Below, piece by piece: positions 50,358 to 62,327 of a stretch of 64,000 nt of DNA (position 1 is its first letter; each line of letters begins with the position of its first letter). The position numbers and the translations under genes are program-made. The DNA is from Halicephalobus mephisto (taxonomy: Eukaryota > Nematoda > Chromadorea > Rhabditida > Panagrolaimidae). Location of the stretch: the NCBI GenBank assembly GCA_009193035.1, contig SWDT01000257.1:1-64000 (forward strand), read 5' to 3'. The notes under the pieces were generated by a model. It was not told where the DNA came from. It did not search any database and saw only the letters and a program-made list of their open reading frames with translations.

Positions 50358-53300
50358 ATGCAGTTGGATTGGATAAAAAACACAAGTAAAAAGGTTTGTT
50401 TTTTTTAAATTACAGTAAAATTTATAAAGAAATCGAAATCCGCAGCTTGCTCGCAACATTCGTGCAAGTGGGTCAACATCAAAGTCGAAATCAAAATTGC
50501 AGATTACGTCCAACATTTGGATCGATTAGTTGACATTATAATTGAAGTCCGCAGCTTGCTCGCAACATTCGGGCAGATTGACGAATATTTATCTATTTTC
50601 TTTTAGGAATATTTCAAAATCAAAGTTAAATTTGCAGATTGCTTGCAATATTTTGGTAGATAAGACAGGATAAAAAACATGATTAAATATGCAGTTTGCT
50701 CGCAGTATTTTAAAAGATAAATCAACATAAAATCTGCAGTTTGCTCGCAGTAGTCTCTCAGAAAAGTTAATTTAAAATTCGAAATTAAATCCGCAGTTTG
50801 CTGGCAATATTCTAAAAGATAAGTTAACATCAAAATTAAATTTTCAATTTGCATACAATATTCTACCAGAAAAATCAACATAAAATCTGCAGTTTGCTGG
50901 CAATATTCTAAAAGATAAGTCAACATTACAATCAAATTTGCAGTTTGCGGGCAATATTTCATTAGAAAAGTCAACATAAAAATTAAACCTGCACTTTGCG
51001 GGCAATATTTTACTAGAAAAAATCAAATTTGCAGTTTGCGGACAATAGTATGCCAAATCAGTTGAATTCTTAAATTTACATTTATAGAAATTTCGAAATT
51101 AAAAAATTGCAGTTTTTCCAAGATGTTAATTTTATTTTTGCACAAAAATTTTATTTTATTTTAAATCGATCACTTTATTGACCTCGGCAGCGATTTGTTC
51201 GAAAAAAAAATTCGGAATTTTTTTGAATTGGATTTAAAATTGCAATCTGGAAGTTGTCACAGGTTTAAATATCTTGTTTGGGACAAGTATCTTTAAAAAA
51301 TAAAAATAAATCCTCAAGGGTATTTTAAAATTTGATTTTTAAGTAAAAAATAGTTTTTCATTTTTTAAATAAAAAAATTTAAAAAAAAATTAAAAATAAA
51401 TTTTTTAGAATTTTTAAAAATAAAAAATCTTAAATTTAATTTTTTTTTAATTTCAAAAAAAATAAAAAATTTTAAATAAAATATTTTTAAAAATTTAATT
51501 TTTTTTAATTTTAAAGAAAATTTTTATTTTTAGTTAAAAATAATTTAAAAATAAATTTTAAATTTTGGTCTTGTACATCATTTTTGAATTTTTCATTGTT
51601 CATTTTTAAAGTACAATTTTTATTTAAAAACTTGCTTTTTGGAAAATTTTGTCTTCTGAAGTCGGTCTGAAGCGACGGTTCCGGCGCACTTCCGGCCTGG
51701 CTTTTCCGAACTTAGGAAATCTCCAAAGCTTTTCGATTTTTTGTAATTACTAATTCCCCTCCGAAAAACTGCAATAAAAATTTTTAAATTTTTTGGAGAA
51801 ATTTAATTTTTTGAAGAAATTTGAATTTTTCAAAGAATTTTAACTTTTTTTTAAAATTTGAATTTTTTAAAAAAGTTTAATTTTTCTGGAGAAATTTAAA
51901 TTTTTAAAGAAATTTGAATTTTTTGAAGAAATTTGAATTTTTCAAAGAATTTTAACTTTTTTTTTTAAATTTGAATTTTTAAAAGAATTTGGATTTTTTA
52001 AAAAAGTTTAATTTTTTGGAGAAATTTGAATTTTTAAAGAAATTTGAATTTTTTGAAGAAATTTGAATTTTTCAAAGAATTTTAACTTTTTTTTAAATTT
52101 GAATTTTTTAAATTTTTTTACTTTTTTTAGAAATTTGAATTTTTCAAAGAATTTTAATTTTTTAAAAATTGTTTTAAATGAATTTTTAATTTTTTAAATA
52201 ATTTTGATTTTTTATTATTTTTGAAAATTAAATCCGAAATTCGGATTTGAATAAAATTTTAATTTTGTTTTAAATTTGACTTCAGAAATATGATCCATTA
52301 ATTTTTTAAATCTGACGTCAAGTGCCGAAATCCAGTGTTCGGTTTTCCTGAAAGCTTCCGATGTTACTTTTTCGTCTTCAGAAGGAACCTCGTGTGAAAA
52401 TTCTTCGAATATCTTAAGTAGTTTTCCACGCAGGATTCAGATTTCACTAATTTATTAATTTTGTTTAAAATATTGAATATTCTTCAAAATGGGAATCTTT
52501 GGTCAATCACACAGGATTCTGAAGACAACGAAACGTCTTCAAGAGGTTTGGATTACAGTAGTTTCATGATATTAAAAACTTTGAAATTCTGCAGAATCGG
52601 TCTCGACGGGAATTTTCGAAGTTTTTTAGTTGAGATTAAAAAGTGGAATTTCTAACTTTTGTGTTTTACGAAGATGAATAATAATTTTATTATTAAAAAA
52701 ATTAAAAACTTTCTCAAAATCGGTCTCGACAGGAATTTTCGTAATTTTTTAGTCGAGATTAAAAAGTGGAATTTTTATTGTTTGTATTTTGTAAAAGAAA
52801 TTATAATTTTATTGTTGAAAAAATAAAATCAATTTTTTATCGAAATTTGTCCCGATACGAATTTTTGGAAGCAAAAGTACCTTGAATTTCAATTTTCTGT
52901 AATGAAAATTTCTAAATTAATTTTTTGGAGTTGTATTTTCTCAGATAAATCTAGAGATTTCTACATTACGGTAGACAAGATACTTAATGCTTTACATGCC
53001 CTTAGAAGTTAATTTTTATATAAAAAATTATTATTAAAATTCTGAAATTTCTAGAATACGGTAGACAAGATACCCAATACTTTATATATCTTTAGGAATT
53101 AATTTTTATATATGAAATTATTAGTGAAATTATAAAACCTTTGTATTACGGTAGATAAGGTACTTAATCTTCTATATACCCTTAGGATTTATTTTTAATT
53201 TAAAAAAAATTATTATCAAATTTTTAAAATTTCTAGATTACGGTAGATAAGGTACTTAATCTTCTCTATAACTTTAGTATCTACTTTTTAATTTAAAAAA

Positions 53301-56300
53301 TTATTATCAAAATTCTAAAATTTCTAGATTACGGTACACAAGATACCTATTTTTTGTATACCCTTGGGATTTATTTTTAATTTAAAAAAATTATCATTAA
53401 AATCCTAAAATTTCTAGATTACGGTAAATAACATATTTAATCTTCTCTATACCTTTAGTATCTACTTTTTAATTTAAAAAATTGCTAATAAAAACTTTAA
53501 AATCTAAACACTAAAATAATGTATAAAAAATTATTTTCCTGTCAGGACAAATTTCCAAAATTTAATTTTTAAATGAATTTTAATACGGTAGTTTCAGGCT
53601 TCTCCGGTGTTCGTCCATTTGTTGATGGTCCTCGGTGTTGCTTTATATACTTTGTTTGGAGCTGTTGTGATGAGGAATCTGGAGTCGAAAGCAAATCCAC
53701 AATCGATAACGAAACGATCAATTTATTCGGAAATATCAAATACCCTCAGGAATTCAAGTTCGAAAAATCACGAAATCAGACATTTTGAATCTTTTTTTCA
53801 TCAAAAATTTAATTTTTCAAATTTGCTCAATTTTGAAAATTCAACGTTAGTTAAATTTTATTTTTTTTTAATTTTTAAAAATAATTTCATTTTTTTAAAT
53901 AACTTTGATTTTTTAAAAAAGTTTATTTTTCTAATATTTATAATTTTCAAAGAATTTTTAGTTTTTAAATAATTTTTTTTACTAATTTTGATTTTTATAG
54001 AATTTTCAATTTTTTAAATATTTTTAATATTTTTAATTTTTTTAATATTTTTAATTTTTAATATTTTTGATTTTTTTAATTTTTTTAATTTTTAATATTT
54101 TTTAATATTTTTGATTTTTAATATTTTTTAGTATTTTTGATTTTTTAGGGTAAATGGTAGAAGTAGAAGAGAACAAGCCCAAGTTATGAGGAGTCGGAAA
54201 TGCGTCATCGGAGCTCTTCAAAAATTTATCAACTCCGACTGTTCAGAAACCACTATGAATAAAGTGATTCTGAATCTTATCGACAATTGTTACCATGTTA
54301 CTGTAGACAATCAAGAAGGTCTTCAAGATGTTGTTTATCTTCATTCTCGTGACAAATTGCAAATTGCCGGAGAGGATTCTCAAGAGTACATCAAACCTTG
54401 GTCGTTTTCGGAATCTGTTCTGTTCGCATTTACCGTAATCACCACTATAGGTAACTTTACAGTAATTTAAAATATTTTAAAATAATTTAAAGTAATTTAG
54501 AATAATTTGAAATAATTTAAAAATAATTTAAAAATAATTTAAAATATTTAAAAAAAAAATAATTTAAAATAATTTAGAATATTTTAAAATAATTTAAAAT
54601 AAAATAATTTGAAATAATTTAAAATAATTTAAGGTTACGGTAATGTGGCCCCAAGGACGTTTGGCGGAAGATTATTTTGCATTTTTTACGGATTAATCGG
54701 GATCCCGTTTACTTTGTTGGCCATAGCGGATTTGGGAAAGTTTATCTCAGAAGTCATCGACAGCTGGGAAAAGACTTATCAGCAATGTTGGAAGTAAGTA
54801 TATTTTTACTACTTTTTATGAACTAATTGATAAATTTTTATTTTCAATTTAGTTATAATTTTAAGTTTTAAAAGAAAAATCTGATTTATTTCGTAAAAAT
54901 CAAAAATTCAAATTCAAAGTCAAAGTTTTTGGATTTTTTCGTGGTGAGATATGATTTTCCTGATTTTTTTTAAATTTTCGCTTTAAGACACGAGTCTTCT
55001 AATTTTTTGGATTTTTCGTGACGAGACCCGAGTTTCTTAATTTTTAGAATTTTCATTTCAACACACGTCTTCTAATTTTTGGATTTTTCGTGACGAGACG
55101 CGAGTTTCCAAAATTTTTTAATTTTCGTTTCAAGACACGAGTTTTTTAATTTTTTTTTAGAATTTTCGTTTCAAGACACGAGTTTTTTAATTTTTGGATT
55201 TTTCGTGATGAGATGTAATTTTTTTAATTTTAAAAATTTTCATTCTAAAACGCAATTTGAGAATGATAATTTTATTTCGAAATTTCGAATAAATTTTTAA
55301 CTATTAATTCAAGATAAAATACAAATTTCTAAAATACAGAAATGTTTGTTTTATGTGAAAAATCCAAATTTCGACTTGAATTTTTATTTTTCAATTTACC
55401 AAAGTTGAGGATCAAGGTTGAAAATCGAAGGATTCTGAATCCTAATCAAACTAAGAAACTCGTCCATAGGAGGTTTAGGGATTCATCTGTAGGAAATTAG
55501 AAAGTTAATAGTTGTATAAAGTTTGAAAATTCATTCACAGGACATTCGAAAATTTATTCTCAGGGGATTAAGAGGTTTATTGTCACACAGAGTTCAGAAA
55601 TTCATCTATGGGAGATTTGAAAAATCACTTTTAGAATATTAGGGGTCGTACAGAGTTCAGAAGTTCATCGATAGGGTATTCGAAGAATCACTTTCAGAAT
55701 ATTAGGGGTCGTACAGAGTTCAGAAATTCATCTATGGGAGATTTGAAAAATCACTTTTAGAATATTAGGGGTCATATAGAGTTCAAAAGTTCATCGATAG
55801 GGTATTCGAAAAATCACTTTCAGAATATTAGGGAGTCACATAAAATTTAGAAGCTCATCCATGGGGGTTAGAATGTAAGCGTTAGAAAGCTCAAGTCATA
55901 AAAAATCACATAAGCAATTCTGATTTATTCTTTACTCTTGTAAGAAAATATTATGAAGATAAATCCTTACAGAAATATCCAAGGGAATGGAGATATCAGA
56001 TTTATGGAGATTTTTAAGGAGAACTTTAGTTAAAATTTACAAAAAAGCACATAGTACGTAATATATCGATTCATTAAAACAGCTCTGCTGTATCAGACGC
56101 ATTATGTTCAATGTATAGTTACATTGAGTTGATATCAGTGCATGATATAATGTATTCATACATTTAAAAAATTATGTTATATCAGATATATTATGTTTTA
56201 TATTAAATACACTAAGTTGATATTTATGCATTGAATTCAATGCATAAATATATTAAAAAATTATGTTATATCAGATATATTATGTTTTATATCGAATACA

Positions 56301-58910
56301 CTAAGTTGATATTTATGTTTTGAATTCAATGTATAAATATATTAAAAAATTATGTTATATCAGATATATTATATTTTTTATATCGAATACACTAAGTTAA
56401 TATTTATGTTTTGAATTCAATGTATAAATATATTAAAAAATTATGTTATATCAGATATATTATATTTTTTATATCAAATACACTAAGTTGATATTATTTC
56501 ATTCTATTCAATGTATAAGTGCATTAAATATGATGTATCTGACATATTAGACTCGTTTTAATGTACTTTTTTTGTGTGTAGTCAAGGACTATGTAATCGT
56601 AATTAATTATTAAAAATTTCAGGAAAATAAAAAAGAGATATAGAGAAACTTATCGTCGAGATTTGATTAAAACTGAATATTCCTCGAATTCCTTGCCTCC
56701 AAGTCAAGAAATATCAGAAAAAATTCCCAAATGCAGTATCGAAGAAGAATTTCGACCTTTGACGAAAGACAAATCTTCGATGTTTGATACTACCACTATC
56801 GAAGCTCAAGATAACATTTCTGATTCCACAAAACCTGAAAATTATGACGAAATCGATATCGAAGTTGGTGAAGATAAATCTCCAAAAAAATCCATCAGTT
56901 CAAGTACTGTAGACGAGGAACCACCGAGTCAAGCTTTGTCTTTGTTGTTTTTTTTCGTACTGTATACTTTCGTCGGTGCAGCTCTGCTTTCTGCCTATGA
57001 ACCGGATATGACTTTTTTCAAAGCTATTTATTTCAATTTTGTTTCTCTAAGTTCCATCGGTAAGTGGATACTGTAGTTATTTAATACAACCGAGGGACTG
57101 TTTAGAAGGGAGTACTGTAGTGGTAATTCCGATATTCGAATATTTTTTATATGAAAGTTAATTTTAAAAAATGGAATTAGATATTCCATGGTCCTGATTT
57201 AGAAGTTTTTAGTGCTCTGTTTTATGAAAGTTAAGGATCAGAATTTAAAGTCGAAATTTCAACTTTTCGTTTTAAGACAATTTTTAAAATTTTGATTTTT
57301 CGTTTTGAGACAATTTTTAAAATTAAAATTTTTTTTTGAGAAATAATTTTTAAGAATTTAAAATTTTCGTTTTGAAAAATAATTTTTAAAATTTAAATTT
57401 TCCTTTTTGAAAAATAATTTTAAATTTCAATTTTAATGTATGATTTTTTAATTTTAAATTTCTCGTTTTAAGAATTAATTTTTATAATTTTGTCTTGACT
57501 GGAAAGTTGTAGAAATTCCCTCCAGGAACATTTTGTAGAAATTTTATTTCTAATTTTACAATAGTGTAATTTTTGTTTTTTCAGGGTTGGGGGATATTTA
57601 TCCCAGATCCGAGACCTATATGGCTTTCACAATTGTGTACATTGCCGTCGGGCTTGCCCTCACGACCATTGCTATCGAAATTGCCGCCGATTATTTGAAA
57701 AAACTTCATTATTTCGGAAGAAAAATTGAAAATGTCGGAAATGTTGCAATCTGGTTTGGAGGCAAAAAACTAACAATGAAACAACTTGTTAAAAATTTGG
57801 GAGACCAATTCAATCTTCCGACTTCGACGATAAAAAATCTTGATTTAGACACGTTTGTTGACAATGCGATCAAGGTCGAAGAAGGAGAATTAGAAACACT
57901 TAGAGTAAGTACAAAAAATCAAAACCAAAATAACAAAAATGATGACAATATTATAGCCACCACCAATCGAACCTGAAAATTTGATGATTGAATCAAATGT
58001 AGCATATATGGACGATGAAAAAGGTACGTGCAAAATAATCGAAAATTTTCGCATCAAAGATCACGAAATTGCAGAAGAATGGATTCCACAAAAGACCCCC
58101 ACACCATCTCCTACACCTCCACCGAAGACCCCTACACCTCCTCCGAAGACTCCTACACCTCCTCCAAAGACCCCTACACCTCCTCCAAAGACTCCTACAC
58201 CTCCTCCAAAGACCCCTACTCCTCCTCCTCCTCCTCCTAAAGAACCAACTCCTTCTCCGTCCCCAGAACCGGAACCAAAACGTATTTTTTTTTAAAGTCA
58301 TCAAAATCATTGCATTGTTATTTCAGCGAAATCAATCACTGCTGCAGAACTTGCGGCTCAGAAAAGACGGGCTTATAGTGAAGAAGCTTGGAGGAGATAT
58401 CAGGAATATCAGAAACAATGGAAGAAATTTCGACAAACTCAAACAGCAGCTTCACCAAATCCGAAAAAATCTCAAGCAATTATTGAAATTTCAGATGATT
58501 TAAATCAAGAAAGATCATCACCGATTCCAGGACATTCTAGATCGGCTAGTCGATCTTCGAGTTCTGCAGATAATCGTCATTCTGTATCTCCTGGGAATAA
58601 AATTGGAACTTCTCCTACACCTGGATCCAGAACCACAAGTCCTGCTGGAATCAGAAGTCGAACAACATCAACTTCAAGTAATCGAAAATCACCCATACTT
58701 TCAACACAAAAATCACCCATACTTTCAACACAAAAATCACTCATACTTTCAACACAAAAATCACCTGTTTCTTCTTCTCAAGACAGTCGTTCATCTGCGT
58801 CAAAACTTAAAACAACAGAATCTTCGAGAAAATCACAAAATGAAGAAAATCCTCAAGATGAAAATCCGAAAACAAATATTGTGGAACAACGACGACGACT
58901 TTTCGAATAA
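50358..58910 (+). CDS. Two-pore-domain potassium channel (TWK/K2P)
   Basis: Eight coding exons: 50358-50393, 53598-53845, 54149-54450, 54634-54793, 56623-57059, 57585-57904, 57957-58281 and 58327-58910. Phases agree; 803 residues. It carries background K+ leak current across the plasma membrane. Order: short N-terminus ([12 protein letters not shown]), M1 ([20 protein letters not shown]), extracellular cap, first pore with filter TTIGYGN, M2 ([20 protein letters not shown]), acidic cytosolic loop, M3 ([16 protein letters not shown]), second pore with filter SIGLGDI, M4 ([20 protein letters not shown]). The tail of about 370 residues begins [20 protein letters not shown], seen in nematode TWK proteins, then has KTPTPPP repeats, a charged [10 protein letters not shown] segment, a Ser-rich region and three KSPILSTQ repeats. 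The donor ending exon 2 (GTTAGT) and the 12-codon first exon, joined across a 3.2-kb intron, are the least certain parts. I do not assign a twk number. Confidence 0.95.
50440..51060 (-). repeat. GCGNGCAA minisatellite array 3
   Basis: Units of about 60 bases: AAATTTGCAGTTTGCGGGCA, ATATT, then a linker with AGATAAGTCAACAT. This is the reverse complement of the TTGCGCGCAA..CTGCAAATTT core in arrays 1 and 2. It lies in intron 1 of the TWK gene. The 124- and 70-codon minus frames are repeat artefacts. Confidence 0.88.
51360..52330. repeat. A+T tandem repeats in TWK intron 1
   Basis: 51780-52160 contains three units of about 125 bases: TTTGGAGAAATTTAATTTTT, TGAAGAAATTTGAATTTTTC and AAAGAATTTTAACTTTTTTT. 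51360-51560 is low-complexity A+T. A short unique G+C-richer patch lies at 51660-51740. Confidence 0.75.
52590..52870. repeat. Hairpin-family repeats in TWK intron 1
   Basis: Two units with AAAATCGGTCTCGACAGGAA, TTTTTTAGTCGAGATTAAAA and AGTGGAATTT. The GTCTCGAC / GTCGAGAT pairing preserves the hairpin with changed bases. Confidence 0.75.
52930..53500. repeat. TACGGTA tandem, about 90 bp unit, about 6 copies
   Basis: Units share TTCTAGATTACGGTAGATAA, GGTACTTAATCTTCTCTATA and TTTTTAATTTAAAAAATTAT. It is distantly related to the TACGGTATATA units at 10880-11300 and 21960-22435. TWK intron 1. Confidence 0.82.
54794..56622. repeat. Three tandem families in TWK intron 4
   Basis: 54985-55230: about 60-base units, TTTTTCGTGACGAGAC and TTTCAAGACACGAG. 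55460-55870: about 63-base units, ATTAGGGGTCGTACAGAGTT, CAGAAATTCATC and GGGAGATTTGAAAAATCAC. 56060-56560: five units of about 86 bases, TTATGTTATATCAGATATAT and ACACTAAGTTGATATTTATG. The last family is flanked by CATTAAAAC and GTTTTAATG, possibly short inverted ends. Not coding. Confidence 0.8.
58100..58240 (+). repeat. 21-bp coding minisatellite (KTPTPPP)
   Basis: ACCCCTACACCTCCTCCAAAG-type 21-base units encode KTPTPPP about six times in the TWK tail. Open frames in the other two registers and on the minus strand (Arg/Trp-rich) are consequences of the repeat. Confidence 0.9.
58690..58765 (+). repeat. 24-bp coding repeat (KSPILSTQ) x3
   Basis: AAATCACCCATACTTTCAAC plus ACAA is repeated three times, nearly identical at the DNA level, encoding [25 protein letters not shown] fourth unit starts (KSPVSS). 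Ser-Pro sites could be phosphorylated; this is inference. Confidence 0.9.
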
Positions 58911-59229
58911 AGCAGGTGTAATTCGCAAATTTTAAATTTATTAAAAATTTGCTTCGATTTTGTTAATAAATTTTTTATTTAAAAATATTGAAAAACCAAG
59001 TTAACCCACGACTATTTAACACCTGCGTCCCGAGAACCTTGGTTACATGGCTTTCGTTTTGCAGGTATTTATATCCCTGGTTGACGTGTTCTGAATTTAA
59101 AGATAGTCATCATTTTCTGTGTTACAGTTGCATGAATAAAAGTACAAAGTTACCTAAAATGACTTTTTGCTTTCAATTTCCGCAATAAAGTCGGTAAATT
59201 TGGAATATATATCAGGGACACAAATTTTA
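58911..59229 (+). other. Probable TWK 3' UTR
   Basis: AATAAA at 59135-59140 follows the stop codon by 225 bases. A 66-codon frame from 58988 has no homology I recognise and starts without ATG. Confidence 0.45.
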
Positions 59230-59870
59230 CGTGATTATCTTTTTGGAACATAATTGTCAAAAACAGAAATGTTACGTAACTACTTTATTAAGGCACAAAT
59301 ATCTAGTTTATAGTTATCTGGTACACAAATGTTATATAACTATTTTACTAAGAAACAAATGTTACATAACTACTTTATTAAGACACAAATATTGGTACAC
59401 AATTATCGGAGAGAGAAATATCTAGTATATAGTTATCTGGTACACAAATGTTATATAATTATATTATTCATATACAGATATCGGTACACAAATGTTATAT
59501 AATTATTTTTTCGGAACATGAGCATCTGAAACATAAACGTCTAGAACATAAGTATTATGTAATTATTTTATTGGTACACAAATATTAGTACACAATTATC
59601 TGGTACACGATTATCTGGTACACAAATGTTACATAACTACTTTTCCTGGAATGTAAACATCTGAAACATAAACGTCTACGATATAAGTATTATGTAATTA
59701 TTCTATTGGTACACAAATATTAGTACACAATTATTTGGTACACAAATGTTGCATAACTACTTTTCCTGAAATGTAAACATCTGAAACATAAACGTCTACG
59801 ATATAAGTATTATGTAATTATTTTATTAGTACATAATTATCTGGTACACAATTATCTGGTACACAAATGT
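59230..59870. repeat. Tandem repeat with GGTACACAAATGTTA units
   Basis: Nested structure: short units of about 17-30 bases (TGGTACACAAATGTTATATA, ACTACTTTATTAAGACACAA) grouped in a higher-order unit of roughly 125 bases with CTGAAACATAAACGTCTACG and ATATAAGTATTATGTAATTA (59520-59860, about three copies). It fills the gap between converging genes. Confidence 0.85.
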
Positions 59871-59878
59871 TGCATTAC

Positions 59879-61082
59879 CTAACCTATATACGGCGCTATG
59901 AAACCGATTTCTGGAGAATTAAATTTTAAATTCTTCGTTGTAGTATCATACAGGATGACGTTGATATTCTTACTTGGTAGCAAAATGAAATTAATCGATT
60001 TCCTAATTTTAATGAAGAAATTACGGTAGGGTGTGACGAAATAAAAAACAAATAACGAACTTGTGATGAAATGAAGTGATCCTAAAATTTCGCAAAAAAA
60101 CAAAAAAATAGATTCATGTCCAGGTTCGAAAATTATTATTGTCCAAAAAAGAATAACCGGTACACAAATAAAAATCAACGTCAATAACATTTGAAACGAC
60201 AAAGCTCTGAAAAAAAATTTTTTATTTTTTTTTAAAATTTTTTTTTTACCGAAAATGAGACTGATGAAGTCGAAAAATATTAACTCCGACAGTTCTTTCG
60301 ACGTTTCTCAAAATATAAATAAATAAATAATGTAAAATAATAAAAATAATAGGAATTAAATAACTTAATAAAAAATTTTCAAAAATAACAATAAAACTTA
60401 AAATTGTGTATTTATTCGATTTTTTTTCAAATATTAATTCTGAAATTAAACATCCGTTTTTTGAAATTTTATTTTCGGAAATTTTTGGAATTGTTGGAAT
60501 TAACAAACCTACAGTAATTAATATTCCAAAAATAAAATAAATTAAAAATAAAAAAATCCATTTTCGTCGAAAACTGAAAATCATCAACAAAGTATCGCTG
60601 GCAGAAATCCGGATTAGTCGATAAAACATCGAAAAACTTAAAGAAACATAAATTCCGCAAATACAAAAAAAACAAAAAATAAAAAAAATATGAAATGAAT
60701 ATTGTCCAAAATCCACCAAAGGATTCGGATTTTTAAAATAATAAGGATATCGGATTATTGGATGCCACAAAATCATGACGAAATTTAATAAATAACTAAA
60801 ACTTAAATGAAAAAATAACATATATTTGTAAATAATCATCTGTTCGTAAGATTGAGTAAAAATGACGTAAACCGAAACGGGATAGACCAGACTGCCCAAG
60901 GCAAATATCCCAATCAAAATTCCGTTCCCGATCGAATAAAGTCGATTTTCGAAAATAAAATTTTCAGAAAAATTACATAATTCGTCCATTTTTGGTTTTT
61001 TTCGAAATAAAATAAATTTTCCGTTTTTATTGCCTAAGGGTCCAGGTGTGAATTTCAAATTTAATAATTTTATTTTTTTCAT
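59879..61082 (-). CDS. Seven-transmembrane chemoreceptor, Str/Srh superfamily-like
   Basis: Two minus-strand exons, 60250-61082 and 59879-60206, join in phase 2 through a 43-base intron, giving 386 residues from the first ATG or 355 from the second (60989, MDELCNFSENF). The latter gives the short extracellular N-terminus typical of the family, and I favour it. Seven hydrophobic spans are visible: GILIGIFALGSLVYPVSVYV, YMLFFHLSFSYLLNFVMI, HIFFIFCFFCICGIYVSL, WIFLFLIYFIFGILITVGLL, FENFLLSYLIPIIFIILHYL, ALSFQMLLTLIFICVPVILF and LHFITSSLFVFYFVTPYRNF. TPYR after the last span and RLHQSHFRALSFQM before the sixth match nematode serpentine receptors of the srh/sri/str group, which act in chemosensory cilia. 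Phe/Ile richness follows the local A+T bias. The gene is divergent from the globin gene and convergent with the K+ channel gene. The subfamily is not assigned. Confidence 0.85.
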
Positions 61083-61189
61083 TTTTTGTCCTATATCGAG
61101 ATCTGTAAAAAAATTAAATATAAAAATTAAATTAAATTAAATTAAATTTTAATACAAATGCGTAGGTTGTTCTTTTTCAATGTTGCAAG

Positions 61190-62060
61190 CAAACTGCAGA
61201 ATTTTTTTTATTTTGAAATTTATATAAATTAAATATAAAAATTCGACTGACATGGAATAATGTTGCGTGCAACCTGCAAGTTTAAATTTTATTTTGACTT
61301 CTATGTTGACTTGTCAGAATATTGTGTGCAATCTGCGAGATTAAATTTGACTTTGATTTTGATGTTGACTTATCTGCCAGAATGTTGCCTGCAATCTGCG
61401 AGAATAAATTAAATTTTACTTTTATATCAATTTATCTGTCAGAATATTGCGTGCAACGTGCAAGTTTAAATTTTATTTTGACTTCTATGTTGACTTGTCA
61501 GAATGTTGCGTGCAACCTGCAAATTTTATTTCAATGTTGATCAACTTGCCGAGACGTTGCGAGCATATTGCGGAATTTTTTAATTTTAAATATTGCGTGC
61601 AACCTGCAAATTTTAGCTTGAAGTTAATCTAAATAAACATTGCACGCAACCTGTAATTTTAAATTTTATTTTGGCTTTTATATTGACTTGTCAGAATGTT
61701 GCACGCAATCTGCGAGAATAAATTAAATTTTACTTTTATATTAATTTGTCTGCCAGAATATTGCACGCAACCTGCAAGTTTAAATTTGACTTTGACTTTT
61801 ATATTGACTTGTTAGAATATTGCCTGCAACCTGCGAGTTTAAATTTGACTTCGATTTTGATGTTGACTTGTCAGAATATTGCCTGCAACCTGCGAGAATA
61901 AATTAAATTTTACTTTTATATCAGTTTATCTGTCAGAATATTGCCTGCAACCTGCAATTTTGAATTTTATTTTAACTTTTATGTTGACTTGTCAGAATGT
62001 TGCATGCAACCTGCGAGTTTATTTTTCACATTGATTTATTTACCAGAATGTTGCAAACAA
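61190..62060 (+). repeat. GCGNGCAA minisatellite array 4
   Basis: About fifteen units of roughly 58 bases: CAGAATATTGCGTGCAACCT, GCAAGTTTAAATTT, and linkers with GACTTTTATGTTGACTTGT. Plus orientation. It lies between the divergent chemoreceptor and globin genes, ending about 180 bases before the globin TATA-like element. Confidence 0.9.
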
Positions 62061-62237
62061 TGTGCAAATTTTAGTCATAATTATGATTTTTTGATCGACC
62101 ACTTCATAGATCATCGGCAGTGATGAGAAAATTGATTACAAATAATTGCATTAAAAACATGGAAGTTGTTTCAATTCGTGACATTCGCCACTTTCCGTCC
62201 TATGGACAACCCACAAGATGAACACGAGATTCGCGAC

Positions 62238-62247
62238 TATAAAAAGG
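62238..62247 (+). promoter_or_regulatory. TATA-like element of the globin gene
   Basis: TATAAAAAGG lies 90 bases upstream of the globin ATG, in a short unique G+C-richer stretch (62160-62240) after the repeat array. It is the clearest core-promoter candidate in the window. Confidence 0.6.
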
Positions 62248-62327
62248 CAAAAATTATTTGTGTTTTAATTTTCCGAGATTAAGGACCAGAAAATACTGAA
62301 AATATTGAAAATACTGAAAATCCAGCG

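Noticed and set aside
50603..51056. Minus-strand frames of 124 and 70 codons in TWK intron 1
   Set aside because: Repeat-derived (array 3); same peptide pattern as the array 5 frames.
57993..58503. Arg/Trp-rich minus frame and Leu/Arg-rich plus frame over the TWK tail
   Set aside because: Alternative registers of the 21-base KTPTPPP repeat. The phase-consistent channel exons already account for this DNA.
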